Shown in pieces: positions 1 through 5,755 of a stretch of DNA of 9,186 nucleotides. The notes under the pieces are model-generated. The model saw only the letters and a program-made list of their open reading frames with translations, had not been told where the DNA came from and searched no databases. Each line of letters opens with the position of its first letter. Position 1 is the stretch's first letter. The position numbers and the translations under genes were made by a program. Source of the DNA: an uncultured Hymenobacter sp. GTDB lineage: Bacteria; Bacteroidota; Bacteroidia; Cytophagales; Hymenobacteraceae. The stretch lies in contig CALMOO010000662.1 in NCBI GenBank assembly GCA_937871705.1, forward strand, positions 1-9,186, read 5' to 3'.

Positions 1-911
1 GTAAAGATAGTCGGGTTCTTTTGCCACTGGGCGCACACGAATTCGTGTGGGGTCAGCCCGCGCAGGGTCTTCAAGCGCTTGGCGTGATTGTAGGCCAGCA
101 AAAAGGCTTGCAGGTGCTCGTTGAGTTCCTCAGTGGTCTGGTAATGGAAGCGCTGGACGGTTGCCTCCTTTATCGTGCGGTTCATGCGCTCGACCTGGCC
201 GTTGGTCCACGGATGCGCCGGTTTGGTCAGGCGGTGCTCCACGCCGTAGGCGCGGCAAAGCCGGTCGAAGCTATGCCCACCCGGTAGAAACTGATGCGCC
301 TGCGGCGTGAACTGCACGCCATTATCGGTCAATACGGTATGCACTTGGTACGGCAGCTTGTCCAGTACGCGCCGCAGAAATTCGGCGGCCACGACCCGTA
401 TGGCGCGGGGATGCAACTCGGCAAACGCCACTTTGCTGGTGCGGTCAATGGCCACGAAGAGGTATTGGCGGCCTTCCTCGGTCTGCACCTCGGCGAAATC
501 GACGTGCAGGTAGCCGATGGGGTAGTCCTTGAATTTCTTTTTCGGTGCGCTCTGCCCGTCTTCGCTCAGCGGCAGGCGGCTGATGCCGTGGCGTTGGAAG
601 CAGCGGTGCAGCGCCGAGCGCGAGAGGTGCGGAATCGTGGCTTGCAGCGCGTAGAGGCAATCGTCCAGGGCCAGCAACGTATGCCGACGAAAGGCCACGG
701 CAATGGCTTCCTGCTCAGCCGTAAGCACTGTGGAAGCCGGCTCTGGGCCCATACGCGCATCCAGTACACCGGGGCGCTTGCGCCACTTGGCCACCGTTTT
801 CGGATTAATGCTGTAACGGGTGGCTAAGCTTTGTAGGCTTTCCTGGCTGTGTTGGCTAGCGCGCCGTATTGCCGCCGTTGTGCGGGCGCTGCCGTGGAGT
901 ACTTGTCCCAT
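1..911 (-). CDS. IS481-family transposase, open but C-terminally cut by the window edge
   Basis: This encodes the DDE transposase that moves the element. The minus-strand frame is open from ATG at 911-909 to base 1, 303 codons, with no stop. Residues about 1-50 form an N-terminal helix-turn-helix region (SINPKTVAKWRKRP at about 34-47). The integrase core follows with D138 (LHVDF), D196 (LTDNG) and E241 (GQVERMNRT), the expected DDE triad. The wide D196-E241 spacing and the C-terminal LKTLRGLTPHEF block are typical of IS481 transposases. By comparison with the right copy about 11 codons are missing beyond base 1. It differs from the right copy by about 20 residues, mostly single substitutions. 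It is the only copy here likely to encode a working enzyme, and it could in principle act on both copies in trans. Confidence 0.9.
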   Translation of the reverse strand, partial: MGQVLHGSARTTAAIRRASQHSQESLQSLATRYSINPKTVAKWRKRPGVLDARMGPEPASTVLTAEQEAIAVAFRRHTLLALDDCLYALQATIPHLSRSALHRCFQRHGISRLPLSEDGQSAPKKKFKDYPIGYLHVDFAEVQTEEGRQYLFVAIDRTSKVAFAELHPRAIRVVAAEFLRRVLDKLPYQVHTVLTDNGVQFTPQAHQFLPGGHSFDRLCRAYGVEHRLTKPAHPWTNGQVERMNRTIKEATVQRFHYQTTEELNEHLQAFLLAYNHAKRLKTLRGLTPHEFVCAQWQKNPTIF

Positions 912-940
912 AGGTCTGTGCGAAATTCCAGCCCGGAAAA

Positions 941-967
941 TACACCATCACGCCTTGGGACTATACA
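941..967 (-). repeat. Inner terminal inverted repeat of left IS481 copy
   Basis: Read on the minus strand this begins TGTATAGTCCCAAGGCGTGA. It matches the inner end of the right copy (TGTATAGTCTCAAGGTGTGA at 8165) with few changes. A TGT start is usual for IS481-family ends. Confidence 0.8.
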
Positions 968-1005
968 TCTGGGTAAGCCCAAGGGGGTGGTGCAACAATC
1001 GATGT

Positions 1006-1158
1006 ATGATGCCGACCGCGCGCATCCGGCACCTGCGCGCGCTGGGCGTGCCACTGGCCACCCTCGTCGACGTGCACCTCAAGTACGGCAAGTACCTCTT
1101 GCTGAAAAACTATTTGGCCAAGCTCCAGCGCCAGCCGAGCCGGAATCCGGCGGCCTAA
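1006..1158 (+). pseudogene. Short unrecognised ORF, probable 3' remnant next to the IS
   Basis: An open frame continues out of the IS end, and the portion from ATG 1006 (50 codons, stop TAA 1156-1158) has GC-rich third positions like real local genes. The predicted peptide includes RALGVPLATLVDVHLKYGKY followed by LLLKNYLAKLQRQ, which looks helical. I do not recognise the family. Because the IS inserted directly upstream, this may be the C-terminal remainder of a disrupted gene. It could also be chance. No promoter or partner is visible. Confidence 0.3.
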
Positions 1159-1203
1159 CGTGCCGAGTTGGAAGTTTTACGCTAGCTATTTGTAGGTCAT
1201 CAA

Positions 1204-1237
1204 ACCAGGGTGCCCCGCTGTGGCAGGACACCCTGGT
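1204..1237. terminator. Hairpin downstream of qorB, possible terminator
   Basis: ACCAGGGTG (1204-1212) and CACCCTGGT (1229-1237) form a perfect 9-bp stem around a 16-nt loop. It lies 20 bp past the qorB stop on the minus strand. There is no clear T tract on either side, so termination is inferred from position and stem strength only. Confidence 0.4.
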
Positions 1238-1257
1238 ACTGACGATGGGGCTGGCAG

Positions 1258-2103
1258 CTAGTTAAGCGCGCTGGCAACGGCCGCGGCGAGCGACGTAGTT
1301 GGCTGGCCAGTCAGACGGGAGAGCTCCTGGCCGTCGTCGAACAAGGCTCCGTGAGCGGCATCCGCATCCCAGCCAGCAATGTCTTGCGCTAGGCCCTCTG
1401 GCAAGCCAAAGCCGCGCAGGATGGCGACGTACTCGGCTACGGGCAGGTCGTGGTAGGGTATCGTCTTGCCACTCTGGCGCGAGATTTCGGCGGCCAGTTC
1501 AGGCAGGCTGTAGGCCCCGTCGCCGGCCAGCTCGTAGGTTTTGCCGCGGTGGCCTTCGCTCGTCAGCACTAGTACGGCCACGTCGGTGTAGTCGGCCCGG
1601 GCGGCCGACGAAATGCGGCCTTGCTGAGCGCTGCCTAGCAACGCGCCGCCCGCCAGCGCTCCCGGCACGGAGGCGGTGTAGTTCTCGGTGTACCAGCCGT
1701 TGCGCAGGATGGTGTACGGCAGCCCCGATGCTTTGAGGGCCGCCTCGGTCGTGCGGTGCTCGTTGGCCAGGCTCAGGGGCGAGGTATCGGCGTGCAGCAG
1801 GCTGGTGTAAACCAGATGCTTAACCCCTGCTTTCCGGGCAGCATCGAGCACATGTTGGTGCTGAGCGGCCCGCTGGCCAACCTCGTTCGACGAAATCAGG
1901 AGCAGCGTATCGATGCCCGCCAGGGCGGGGGCCAGGGTTTCCGGCTTCGAGTAGTCGGCCTCGCGGGCCTCTACCCCCAGGTCGGCGGCCTTGGCCGGCG
2001 TGCGCACCAGAGCCACTAGCTGGTCGGCGGGCACCTTGGCTTTGAGTTTCTCCACGATGAGGCGGCCCAACTGGCCCGTAGCACCGGTGATGGCAATTTT
2101 CAT
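1258..2103 (-). CDS. qorB: NAD(P)H:quinone oxidoreductase 2 (QorB/YtfG-like, NmrA-type SDR)
   Basis: This is a 281-residue cytosolic Rossmann-fold enzyme expected to reduce quinones with NADPH. The N-terminus holds the dinucleotide-binding loop GATGQLG (residues 7-13). Further blocks match my recollection of E. coli QorB closely: PADQLVALVR, LLLISSNEVGQRA (about 68-80), YTSLLHADTSPL (about 99-110), LRNGWYTENY (about 133-142), YELAGDGAYSL and GLFDDG-like ALFDDG. Full family length is present with no breaks. I chose ATG 2103 because MKIAITGATG is the family start; an upstream in-frame ATG at 2142 would add 13 unrelated residues. It follows another oxidoreductase on the same strand after 157 bp, so it may be transcribed separately. 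A perfect inverted repeat at 2170-2183 in its leader could be an operator. Confidence 0.92.
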   Translation of the reverse strand: MKIAITGATGQLGRLIVEKLKAKVPADQLVALVRTPAKAADLGVEAREADYSKPETLAPALAGIDTLLLISSNEVGQRAAQHQHVLDAARKAGVKHLVYTSLLHADTSPLSLANEHRTTEAALKASGLPYTILRNGWYTENYTASVPGALAGGALLGSAQQGRISSAARADYTDVAVLVLTSEGHRGKTYELAGDGAYSLPELAAEISRQSGKTIPYHDLPVAEYVAILRGFGLPEGLAQDIAGWDADAAHGALFDDGQELSRLTGQPTTSLAAAVASALN

Positions 2104-2169
2104 GGTTAAAGTAAAGAGGGGAAATGAGTGAAAAGTAAACACGCGGGGCTAGGCGGTCTTTTTTGGGGC

Positions 2170-2183
2170 ATTGCCGAGGCAAT
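2170..2183. promoter_or_regulatory. Inverted repeat upstream of qorB, candidate operator
   Basis: ATTGCC-GA-GGCAAT is a perfect 6-bp inverted repeat, 67 bp before the qorB start codon. Related qorB-like genes are often controlled by HxlR or MarR regulators that bind short palindromes. No such regulator gene is in this window, so the role is a guess. Confidence 0.3.
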
Positions 2184-2260
2184 CGAAGTGGCATGCCGGG
2201 CCGTCGCGCTTCGTACACTGACTAGGGATTTGAGCTATCTAACGACTGGTTACTAGCCGC

Positions 2261-3043
2261 TTAGACAGGCTTTAACCCGCCAAACTCCTTCGCTACTGGT
2301 TTACTGAGCTGCTTAAGTAAGAATCCCGGGGCCAGCCGGCTCAGGAAGCGGATAACTTTGGCCAGGCCGGGGTATATTTCCTCTTGGCCCTGCTGCATGC
2401 CCGTGAGGGTCGCTGCAATCAGGTCTTTGGGCTCCATCAGCTGGCTGTTGTCCACAGCATCGCCCAGCCGGTCGTTGAGGGGCGTGTTGGCCGCTGGGCC
2501 CACCAGCTCAAACACCTGCACGGCGGTCGGCTTGAGCTGCACCCGCAGCGACTGCGTATAGGAACGCAGCCCCGCCTTGGTGGCGCCGTATACCGGCGCA
2601 ATGGGGAACGGGGCCAGCGCCAGCCCGGAGTTCACGTGGAGGATAGCGGCGATTTTCTGGGCTTTGAGGTGCGGCAGAAACTGCTGCACCATCCGAATGG
2701 GCCCGCTTAAGTTGCTGTCGATTTCCTGCGTCACGTCGGGGAGCGTCAGGGCGGGGTCGTTCAGGTTCAACTTCCGTATTTCGCCCGCGTTGTTGAGGAG
2801 GATGTTGAGGGCGGGAAACTGGGCGACCACCTGCGCGTGCAGGGCCGCAATGGCGGCGGGGTCGCTCACGTCGCTGCGGAAGGCATGCACCTGCGGCAGC
2901 AGCAGCTGGGCCTGGTCTAGGCGGGCCTGGTCGCGGCCCGTGATGAGGACCGTGTTGCCGAGCGCCAGCAATTGGCGGGCGAACTCCAGGCCCAGGCCGC
3001 TACTGCCACCGGTTATCAGAATGGTGTGGTTACGTAGTTCCAT
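2261..3043 (-). CDS. Short-chain dehydrogenase/reductase, DltE-like
   Basis: This is a 260-residue classical SDR, an NAD(P)-dependent oxidoreductase of the cytosol; its substrate cannot be read from sequence. The cofactor loop is TGGSSGLG (residues 11-18), followed by the NNAG motif (84-87). The catalytic tetrad is complete: N111 (DSNLSGP), S139 (VNSG), Y152 and K156 (YGATK). The region VSDPAAIAAL (about 59-68) and the C-terminal segment rich in F and L resemble DltE/YvaG-type short-chain oxidoreductases. ATG 3043 is chosen because MELRNHTILITGG is the natural SDR start; an open frame continues upstream to 3199 but that part has no SDR character. It lies upstream of qorB on the same strand. 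A possible promoter is at 3119-3146. Confidence 0.88.
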   Translation of the reverse strand: MELRNHTILITGGSSGLGLEFARQLLALGNTVLITGRDQARLDQAQLLLPQVHAFRSDVSDPAAIAALHAQVVAQFPALNILLNNAGEIRKLNLNDPALTLPDVTQEIDSNLSGPIRMVQQFLPHLKAQKIAAILHVNSGLALAPFPIAPVYGATKAGLRSYTQSLRVQLKPTAVQVFELVGPAANTPLNDRLGDAVDNSQLMEPKDLIAATLTGMQQGQEEIYPGLAKVIRFLSRLAPGFLLKQLSKPVAKEFGGLKPV

Positions 3044-3118
3044 GATGGGTAAAAAAGTAGGAGATGAGGTTACCACGCTTTCCCTGCCTAACAGGTGGGC
3101 ATCGGCGGTAGCCAAGAC

Positions 3119-3146
3119 ATTATTTAGCGAGGAAATTCCACCCAAA
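3119..3146 (-). promoter_or_regulatory. Candidate promoter of the SDR gene
   Basis: On the minus strand TTTG (3146-3143) is followed after 16 bp by TAAATAAT (3126-3119). This resembles the Bacteroidota -33 TTTG and -7 TAnnTTTG pattern, with an imperfect -7. It would give a leader of roughly 65-70 nt before ATG 3043. Confidence 0.3.
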
Positions 3147-3248
3147 TTCTCCCGCAGTTCCGCCGCGCAGCCGAAAAGTGTCGCCCAAGCCCGTAGCATT
3201 AACCGCAGGTTTAGGCACCATTACTTCAGCTATCAGGCGTAGTAGCTT

Positions 3249-3366
3249 TTAGGCGAGCGCCAGCAGCGCCGTGTCCATTACCTCCTGCACCAGCTGCGGG
3301 TCAGCACTAGTCTTGGCTAGCACGCGCAGCCCGTTGAGCACGCTCAGCAGCAGGCGGGCCTGCGCC
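3249..3366 (-). pseudogene. TetR-family regulator, C-terminal fragment
   Basis: The minus-strand frame ending at TAA 3249-3251 reads ARLLLSVLNGLRVLAKT then ADPQLVQEVMDTALLALA, a typical C-terminal end of a TetR-type repressor (ligand and dimer domain). Only about 38 codons remain. The rest, including the DNA-binding N-terminus, is gone. The break falls exactly at the 67-bp palindromic element at 3367, and in-frame reading into it meets a stop. In many genomes such a regulator is divergent from the oxidoreductase it controls, so it may once have regulated the NmrA-like gene remnant at 3552. That pairing is inferred. Confidence 0.65.
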
Positions 3367-3433
3367 TGTCTTGTCCTGACACAGGTTGACAGTTTTCGCT
3401 CAAAAAACTGTCAACCTGTGTCAGGACAAGACA
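3367..3433. mobile_element. 67-bp perfect palindromic mini-element (IS terminal repeats back to back)
   Basis: TGTCTTGTCCTGACACAGGT starts a 30-bp left arm (3367-3396) that is perfectly complementary to the right arm (3404-3433), with a 7-nt loop CGCTCAA. The outer ends are TGTC...GACA, the TG...CA ends usual for IS3-type elements. The simplest reading is an insertion sequence reduced to its two terminal repeats, or a MITE. No target duplication is seen (left flank GCGCC, right flank ATTTT), which fits a deletion that also removed most of the adjoining TetR gene. As RNA it would form a very strong hairpin. Confidence 0.7.
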
Positions 3434-3470
3434 ATTTTCCGCTCCTACTAGTGTGCGACCCTGATAAGTA

Positions 3471-3504
3471 GCGTTTTGGCTATGATAAAAGGCGTTTTGG
3501 CTAT
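3471..3504 (+). repeat. Two 13-bp direct repeats, 21 bp apart
   Basis: GCGTTTTGGCTAT occurs at 3471-3483 and again at 3492-3504, one every 21 bp, i.e. two helical turns. They lie 48-80 bp upstream of the ATG of the NmrA-like remnant. Tandem direct sites at this spacing suit an AraC-type regulator, and an araC gene lies just downstream. Binding is inferred. Confidence 0.45.
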
Positions 3505-3505
3505 C

Positions 3506-3533
3506 TTGGCTCCCCCGCGCTGGCTGACCTTTG
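3506..3533 (+). promoter_or_regulatory. Candidate promoter of the NmrA-like remnant
   Basis: TTG (3506-3508), 17 bp, then GACCTTTG (3526-3533) resembles the Bacteroidota TTG...TAnnTTTG promoter with one mismatch in the -7 element. The ATG at 3552 follows 18 bp later. The direct repeats end just upstream of it. Confidence 0.3.
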
Positions 3534-3551
3534 TAGCATCAAACCGCGATT

Positions 3552-3740
3552 ATGAACCTTGCGCTCACTGGCTCATCGGGCACTAGCAGCCGACCACTTA
3601 CCCAAGCCCTACCACAACGAAGGCATTCTGTCCCGGTTATCCGCAGCGAAGCCGAGCGGCCGCGGGCAATCGCAGCCTGAAGCGCGCAAGCGGCTAGCGG
3701 GACGGGGGAAGACATAACTTTTTTCGCCGCCCGTTCACCC
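3552..3740 (+). pseudogene. NmrA-like NAD(P)-binding protein, decayed N-terminal part
   Basis: From ATG 3552 the frame reads MNLALTGSSGTSSRPLTQAL and then HSVPVIRSEAERPRAIAA to a TGA at 3678-3680. This has the start of an NmrA-type Rossmann protein: beta strand, TGSxG loop, PLTQAL helix and a second strand. After the TGA the same frame continues SAQAASGTGEDITFF, which fits the next family segment (normally GAxAxxGxxEDxxFL). Similarity fades near 3740, and another in-frame stop follows at about 3775. The gene is therefore a pseudogene with an internal stop and a lost 3' part. Such proteins are often quinone or stress oxidoreductases, which fits the neighbouring qorB and SDR genes. Confidence 0.55.
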
Positions 3741-3751
3741 GGGCCGCTAGC
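3693..3751. repeat. Spaced 8-bp inverted repeat containing NheI-like palindromes
   Basis: GCTAGCGG (3693-3700) and CCGCTAGC (3744-3751) are exact inverted copies separated by 43 bp. Each contains the palindrome GCTAGC. It lies in the decayed NmrA region. Its function is unknown and chance is possible. Confidence 0.25.
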
Positions 3752-3795
3752 ATGTACGGGCTGGCGTTACCCGCGCTGAACTGGCTGTTTAACAA

Positions 3796-4014
3796 ATGTT
3801 TTACTCTTTCGCGCCTAGCCATACTAGGTTGCCCAACTCCCTACTCAAGCAGCGCCTGCACCTCCTGCTGGTCGAGCGGTTCGTGGAACTGGAAACAGCC
3901 GGCTACTCGGGGGACTTGTACGCAGACTACTATCCGCACCAGCCGGTACTGGGCAGCCCTAAGCTACGGAACTGCTCGTCCATTTTCGCCGAAGTCTACC
4001 AAAAAAGCTTCTAA
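3796..4014 (+). CDS. Small unrecognised ORF directly upstream of araC
   Basis: The ORF is 72 codons from ATG 3796 to TAA 4012-4014, ending 10 bp before the araC start. The downstream two thirds have coding-like GC-rich third positions and a sensible amphipathic pattern: LLKQRLHLLLVERFVELE, then YSGDLYADYYPHQPVLG, then KLRNCSSIFAEVYQKSF. A stop at 3790-3792 closes the frame upstream. I do not recognise the family. It may be the C-terminal remnant of a larger gene whose 5' part was lost in the decayed region upstream, or a small gene cotranscribed with araC. The first 14 codons look less like coding sequence than the rest. Confidence 0.4.
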   Translation: MFYSFAPSHTRLPNSLLKQRLHLLLVERFVELETAGYSGDLYADYYPHQPVLGSPKLRNCSSIFAEVYQKSF

Positions 4015-4024
4015 CCCCGAGCCG

Positions 4025-4972
4025 ATGCCGCCGCCAGTGCACCAGATTAAATCCGTCAGCCAGTACCACCACCTGTTGGGCCTGCCTCCCCCCGAACACC
4101 CGCATTTCAGCGTCATTGAGCTGGAGTCGGTGAAGTTTCTAGAGAGGGCCAGCCCGCTAACCCTGGCGTATGAGTTCTACATCATCTTTCTGAAGCGGGA
4201 CCCGCAGGGCAAATTCACTTACCGCTATGGGCAACGCCCGGCGAGCCTGGCCGTGGCCCCAGCCGAGCAGGATTTTGAGACCAGCTGGTTGTTTTTCATG
4301 GCCCCAGGCCAAGTGTTGGGGGTAGAGCACCACCAGCCGGAGGCTGACGGCCTCTCGGGCTGGGCCATTCTGCTGCATCCCGACTATCTGTGGAACACCC
4401 GCTTAGCAAAAGTCATTACCCAGCACGAGTTCTTTCACTACTCCTCTAACGAGGCCTTACACTTGGCGCCGCAGGAAGAAAAAAAGGTGGTCAGCATCAT
4501 CCGCAATATTCAAGACGAATACACGAGCAAGATTGACCGCTATAGCCAGGAAGTGGTGCTGGCCGAGTTGGAACTACTGTTCACGCATGTGACGCGGTTC
4601 TACAACCGGCAGTTTGTCACCCGCAAAATCACTCATCACGGGGTGCTGGAAAGACTAGAGACGCTGCTGAATAGTTATTTCAACAGCCCGCAGTTGCCGC
4701 AACAAGGCCTGCCTACCGTGCAGTACCTATCCAGCCAGCTGCACATTTCCCCCACCTACCTAAGGGCACTACTAAAGGCGCTGACCGGCCTCAATACGCA
4801 GGAGCATATCCACCGCAAACTAATTGAGCAGGCGAAAGAGAAATTAGCCACCACCGAGTTATCGGTCAGCCAAATTGCGTATGAACTAGGGTTTGAGCAT
4901 GCCCCTTCCTTTAGCAAGTTCTTTAAAAGCAAAACCCACTGTTCACCAGTGAGTTTTAGACAGTCCCTGTAG
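4025..4972 (+). CDS. AraC-family transcriptional regulator
   Basis: This is a 315-residue DNA-binding regulator. The C-terminal part (about 228-315) holds the paired helix-turn-helix: first unit TVQYLSSQLHISPTYLRALL (231-250), second unit LSVSQIAYELGFEHAPSFSK (279-298), ending KFFKSKTHCSPVSFR (298-312), which keeps the family PxxFR tail. The N-terminal part (about 1-200) starts QIKSVSQYHHLLGLPPPEHP and continues as a probable sensing cupin-like domain, common in Bacteroidota AraC regulators. I chose ATG 4025 because this start matches the usual beginning of such proteins. An in-frame ATG at 3752 would add 91 residues that overlap the small ORF in another frame and look non-coding. The nearest intact neighbours are the SDR gene upstream on the other strand and the DUF892 gene downstream. 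The 21-bp-spaced repeats at 3471 are possible binding sites. Confidence 0.88.
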   Translation: MPPPVHQIKSVSQYHHLLGLPPPEHPHFSVIELESVKFLERASPLTLAYEFYIIFLKRDPQGKFTYRYGQRPASLAVAPAEQDFETSWLFFMAPGQVLGVEHHQPEADGLSGWAILLHPDYLWNTRLAKVITQHEFFHYSSNEALHLAPQEEKKVVSIIRNIQDEYTSKIDRYSQEVVLAELELLFTHVTRFYNRQFVTRKITHHGVLERLETLLNSYFNSPQLPQQGLPTVQYLSSQLHISPTYLRALLKALTGLNTQEHIHRKLIEQAKEKLATTELSVSQIAYELGFEHAPSFSKFFKSKTHCSPVSFRQSL

Positions 4973-4986
4973 CCGCCGCCGGTAGC

Positions 4987-5002
4987 CCACCTACGTAGGT
5001 GG
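4987..5002. promoter_or_regulatory. Perfect 16-bp palindrome upstream of the DUF892 gene
   Basis: CCACCTAC|GTAGGTGG is a perfect palindrome, 15 bp after the araC stop and 50 bp before the DUF892 start. It could be an operator for a dimeric repressor or a short hairpin ending the araC message. There is no T tract. Confidence 0.35.
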
Positions 5003-5052
5003 TACCTAGTAACATCTGCCCCTCATTTTCCCACTTTTCCCCACTTTTATTT

Positions 5053-5532
5053 ATGACAAACGACTCATTGAACGCCCTCATCCAACAGGGCTTGGCTGCC
5101 ATGAAGGAAGGCAGCAAAATGGCTGCTGAAGCAACTGCTGACATTCAGGAAGCCGCTACCAACCCGCAACTGAAAGCGGCGCTGGAGCAGGACAACGAGC
5201 AAGCGAAGCACTGGACCCTCCGCATTGAGCGCTCCTTTGAGGCCGCGGGCGGCAAGGGCGAGGAGGAAAACCCCATCCTGGAAGCTAATTCCAAAATTAG
5301 CAAGCGCATTCGCAGCGCAGCGCCCGATGATTATTCCCGCGACCTGGGTCTTATTGCCGTGGGCCAGGATGCGCTACACTACTGGATTGCCTCCTTTGGC
5401 ACGATCGGGGCCTACGCCGAACAGGCGGGCCTGAGCCAGGTAGCGCAGGACCTGCGGGCCTGCCTGCAAGAGGCCAAGCAAGCCGACGAGCAGTACACCC
5501 AGATTGCCCAGCAAATCCTGCGGGCGAACTAA
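5053..5532 (+). CDS. Ferritin-like DUF892 family protein (YciE/YciF-like)
   Basis: This is a 159-residue all-helical protein with the YciE/YciF ferritin-like architecture, four helices at about 5-35, 38-66, 74-120 and 124-157. Segments matching the family are LKAALEQDNEQAKHWTLRIE (40-59), ALHYWIASFGTIGAYAEQAG (107-126) and ACLQEAKQADEQYTQIAQQI (136-155). Such proteins are stress-induced and bind a di-iron centre in some members. In E. coli YciF, as I recall it, the third helix reads EHYEIASYGT; here that is LHYWIASFGT, so two glutamates are replaced by L and W, which may weaken or remove metal binding. ATG 5053 is chosen because MTNDSLNALIQQGLAAMKE begins the first helix; the open frame upstream (from ATG 4999) runs through an AT/C-rich leader. 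A terminator follows at 5552. Confidence 0.85.
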   Translation: MTNDSLNALIQQGLAAMKEGSKMAAEATADIQEAATNPQLKAALEQDNEQAKHWTLRIERSFEAAGGKGEEENPILEANSKISKRIRSAAPDDYSRDLGLIAVGQDALHYWIASFGTIGAYAEQAGLSQVAQDLRACLQEAKQADEQYTQIAQQILRAN

Positions 5533-5551
5533 GCCCGGATACGGGCAAGTC

Positions 5552-5596
5552 AAAAAAAGCAACTGGCTGCGCGACCCGTGGCCAGTGGCTTTTTTT
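5552..5596. terminator. Bidirectional intrinsic terminator after the DUF892 gene
   Basis: A7-GC-A-ACTGGC (5552-5567) pairs with GCCAGT-G-GCTTTTTTT (5581-5596): a 15-bp stem with one A/G mismatch and a 13-nt loop. The A7 and T7 flanks let it work in both directions. It lies 20 bp past the DUF892 stop and is a strong Rho-independent terminator. Confidence 0.85.
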
Positions 5597-5604
5597 AGGC
5601 GTAG

Positions 5605-5620
5605 CCCGCGCAGGCGCGGG
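5605..5620. repeat. GC-rich short palindrome
   Basis: CCCGCGC-AG-GCGCGGG is a perfect 7-bp inverted repeat just past the terminator. It has no T tract and no clear role. Nothing else is evident from 5621 to 5755 apart from AT-rich sequence before the next start. Confidence 0.35.
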
Positions 5621-5755
5621 AGGGAGGCGTGCGTTGGTTCGCCGGGCGCTACTGAAACCTCTGAATGCGGGTTTTTAGCGGACAGCTACCTCGTTTAGAA
5701 GCTACTGGCTTACCTTCTGGACCAAACTTTTAGCCGAAGCCAACTTCCTTTTTAC

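Larger units (their letters stand above)
1..967 (-). mobile_element. IS481-family insertion sequence, left copy (outer end beyond window)
   Basis: This is an insertion sequence carrying one DDE transposase on the minus strand. Its inner end is the inverted repeat closing at 967 (plus strand ...GGGACTATACA), which matches the inner end of the second copy at 8165. Alignment with the right copy shows that about 35 bp of the outer end lie before base 1, giving a full length near 1002 bp, normal for the IS481 family. The flank just inside is TCTGGG on the plus strand. The outer flank is not visible, so a target duplication cannot be tested. The two copies are closely related but not identical. Confidence 0.9.

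Noticed and set aside
21..827. Long plus-strand open frames across the left end
   Set aside because: They are shadows of the minus-strand IS481 transposase, whose 303-codon frame carries the DDE residues and matches the right copy.
2104..2142. Upstream start for qorB at 2142
   Set aside because: It adds 13 residues before MKIAITGATG, which is the conserved family N-terminus.
3752..4024. A longer AraC protein starting at ATG 3752
   Set aside because: The extra 91 residues are serine, tryptophan and proline rich with no family match and overlap a better-looking frame (3796-4014). ATG 4025 gives the usual family start.
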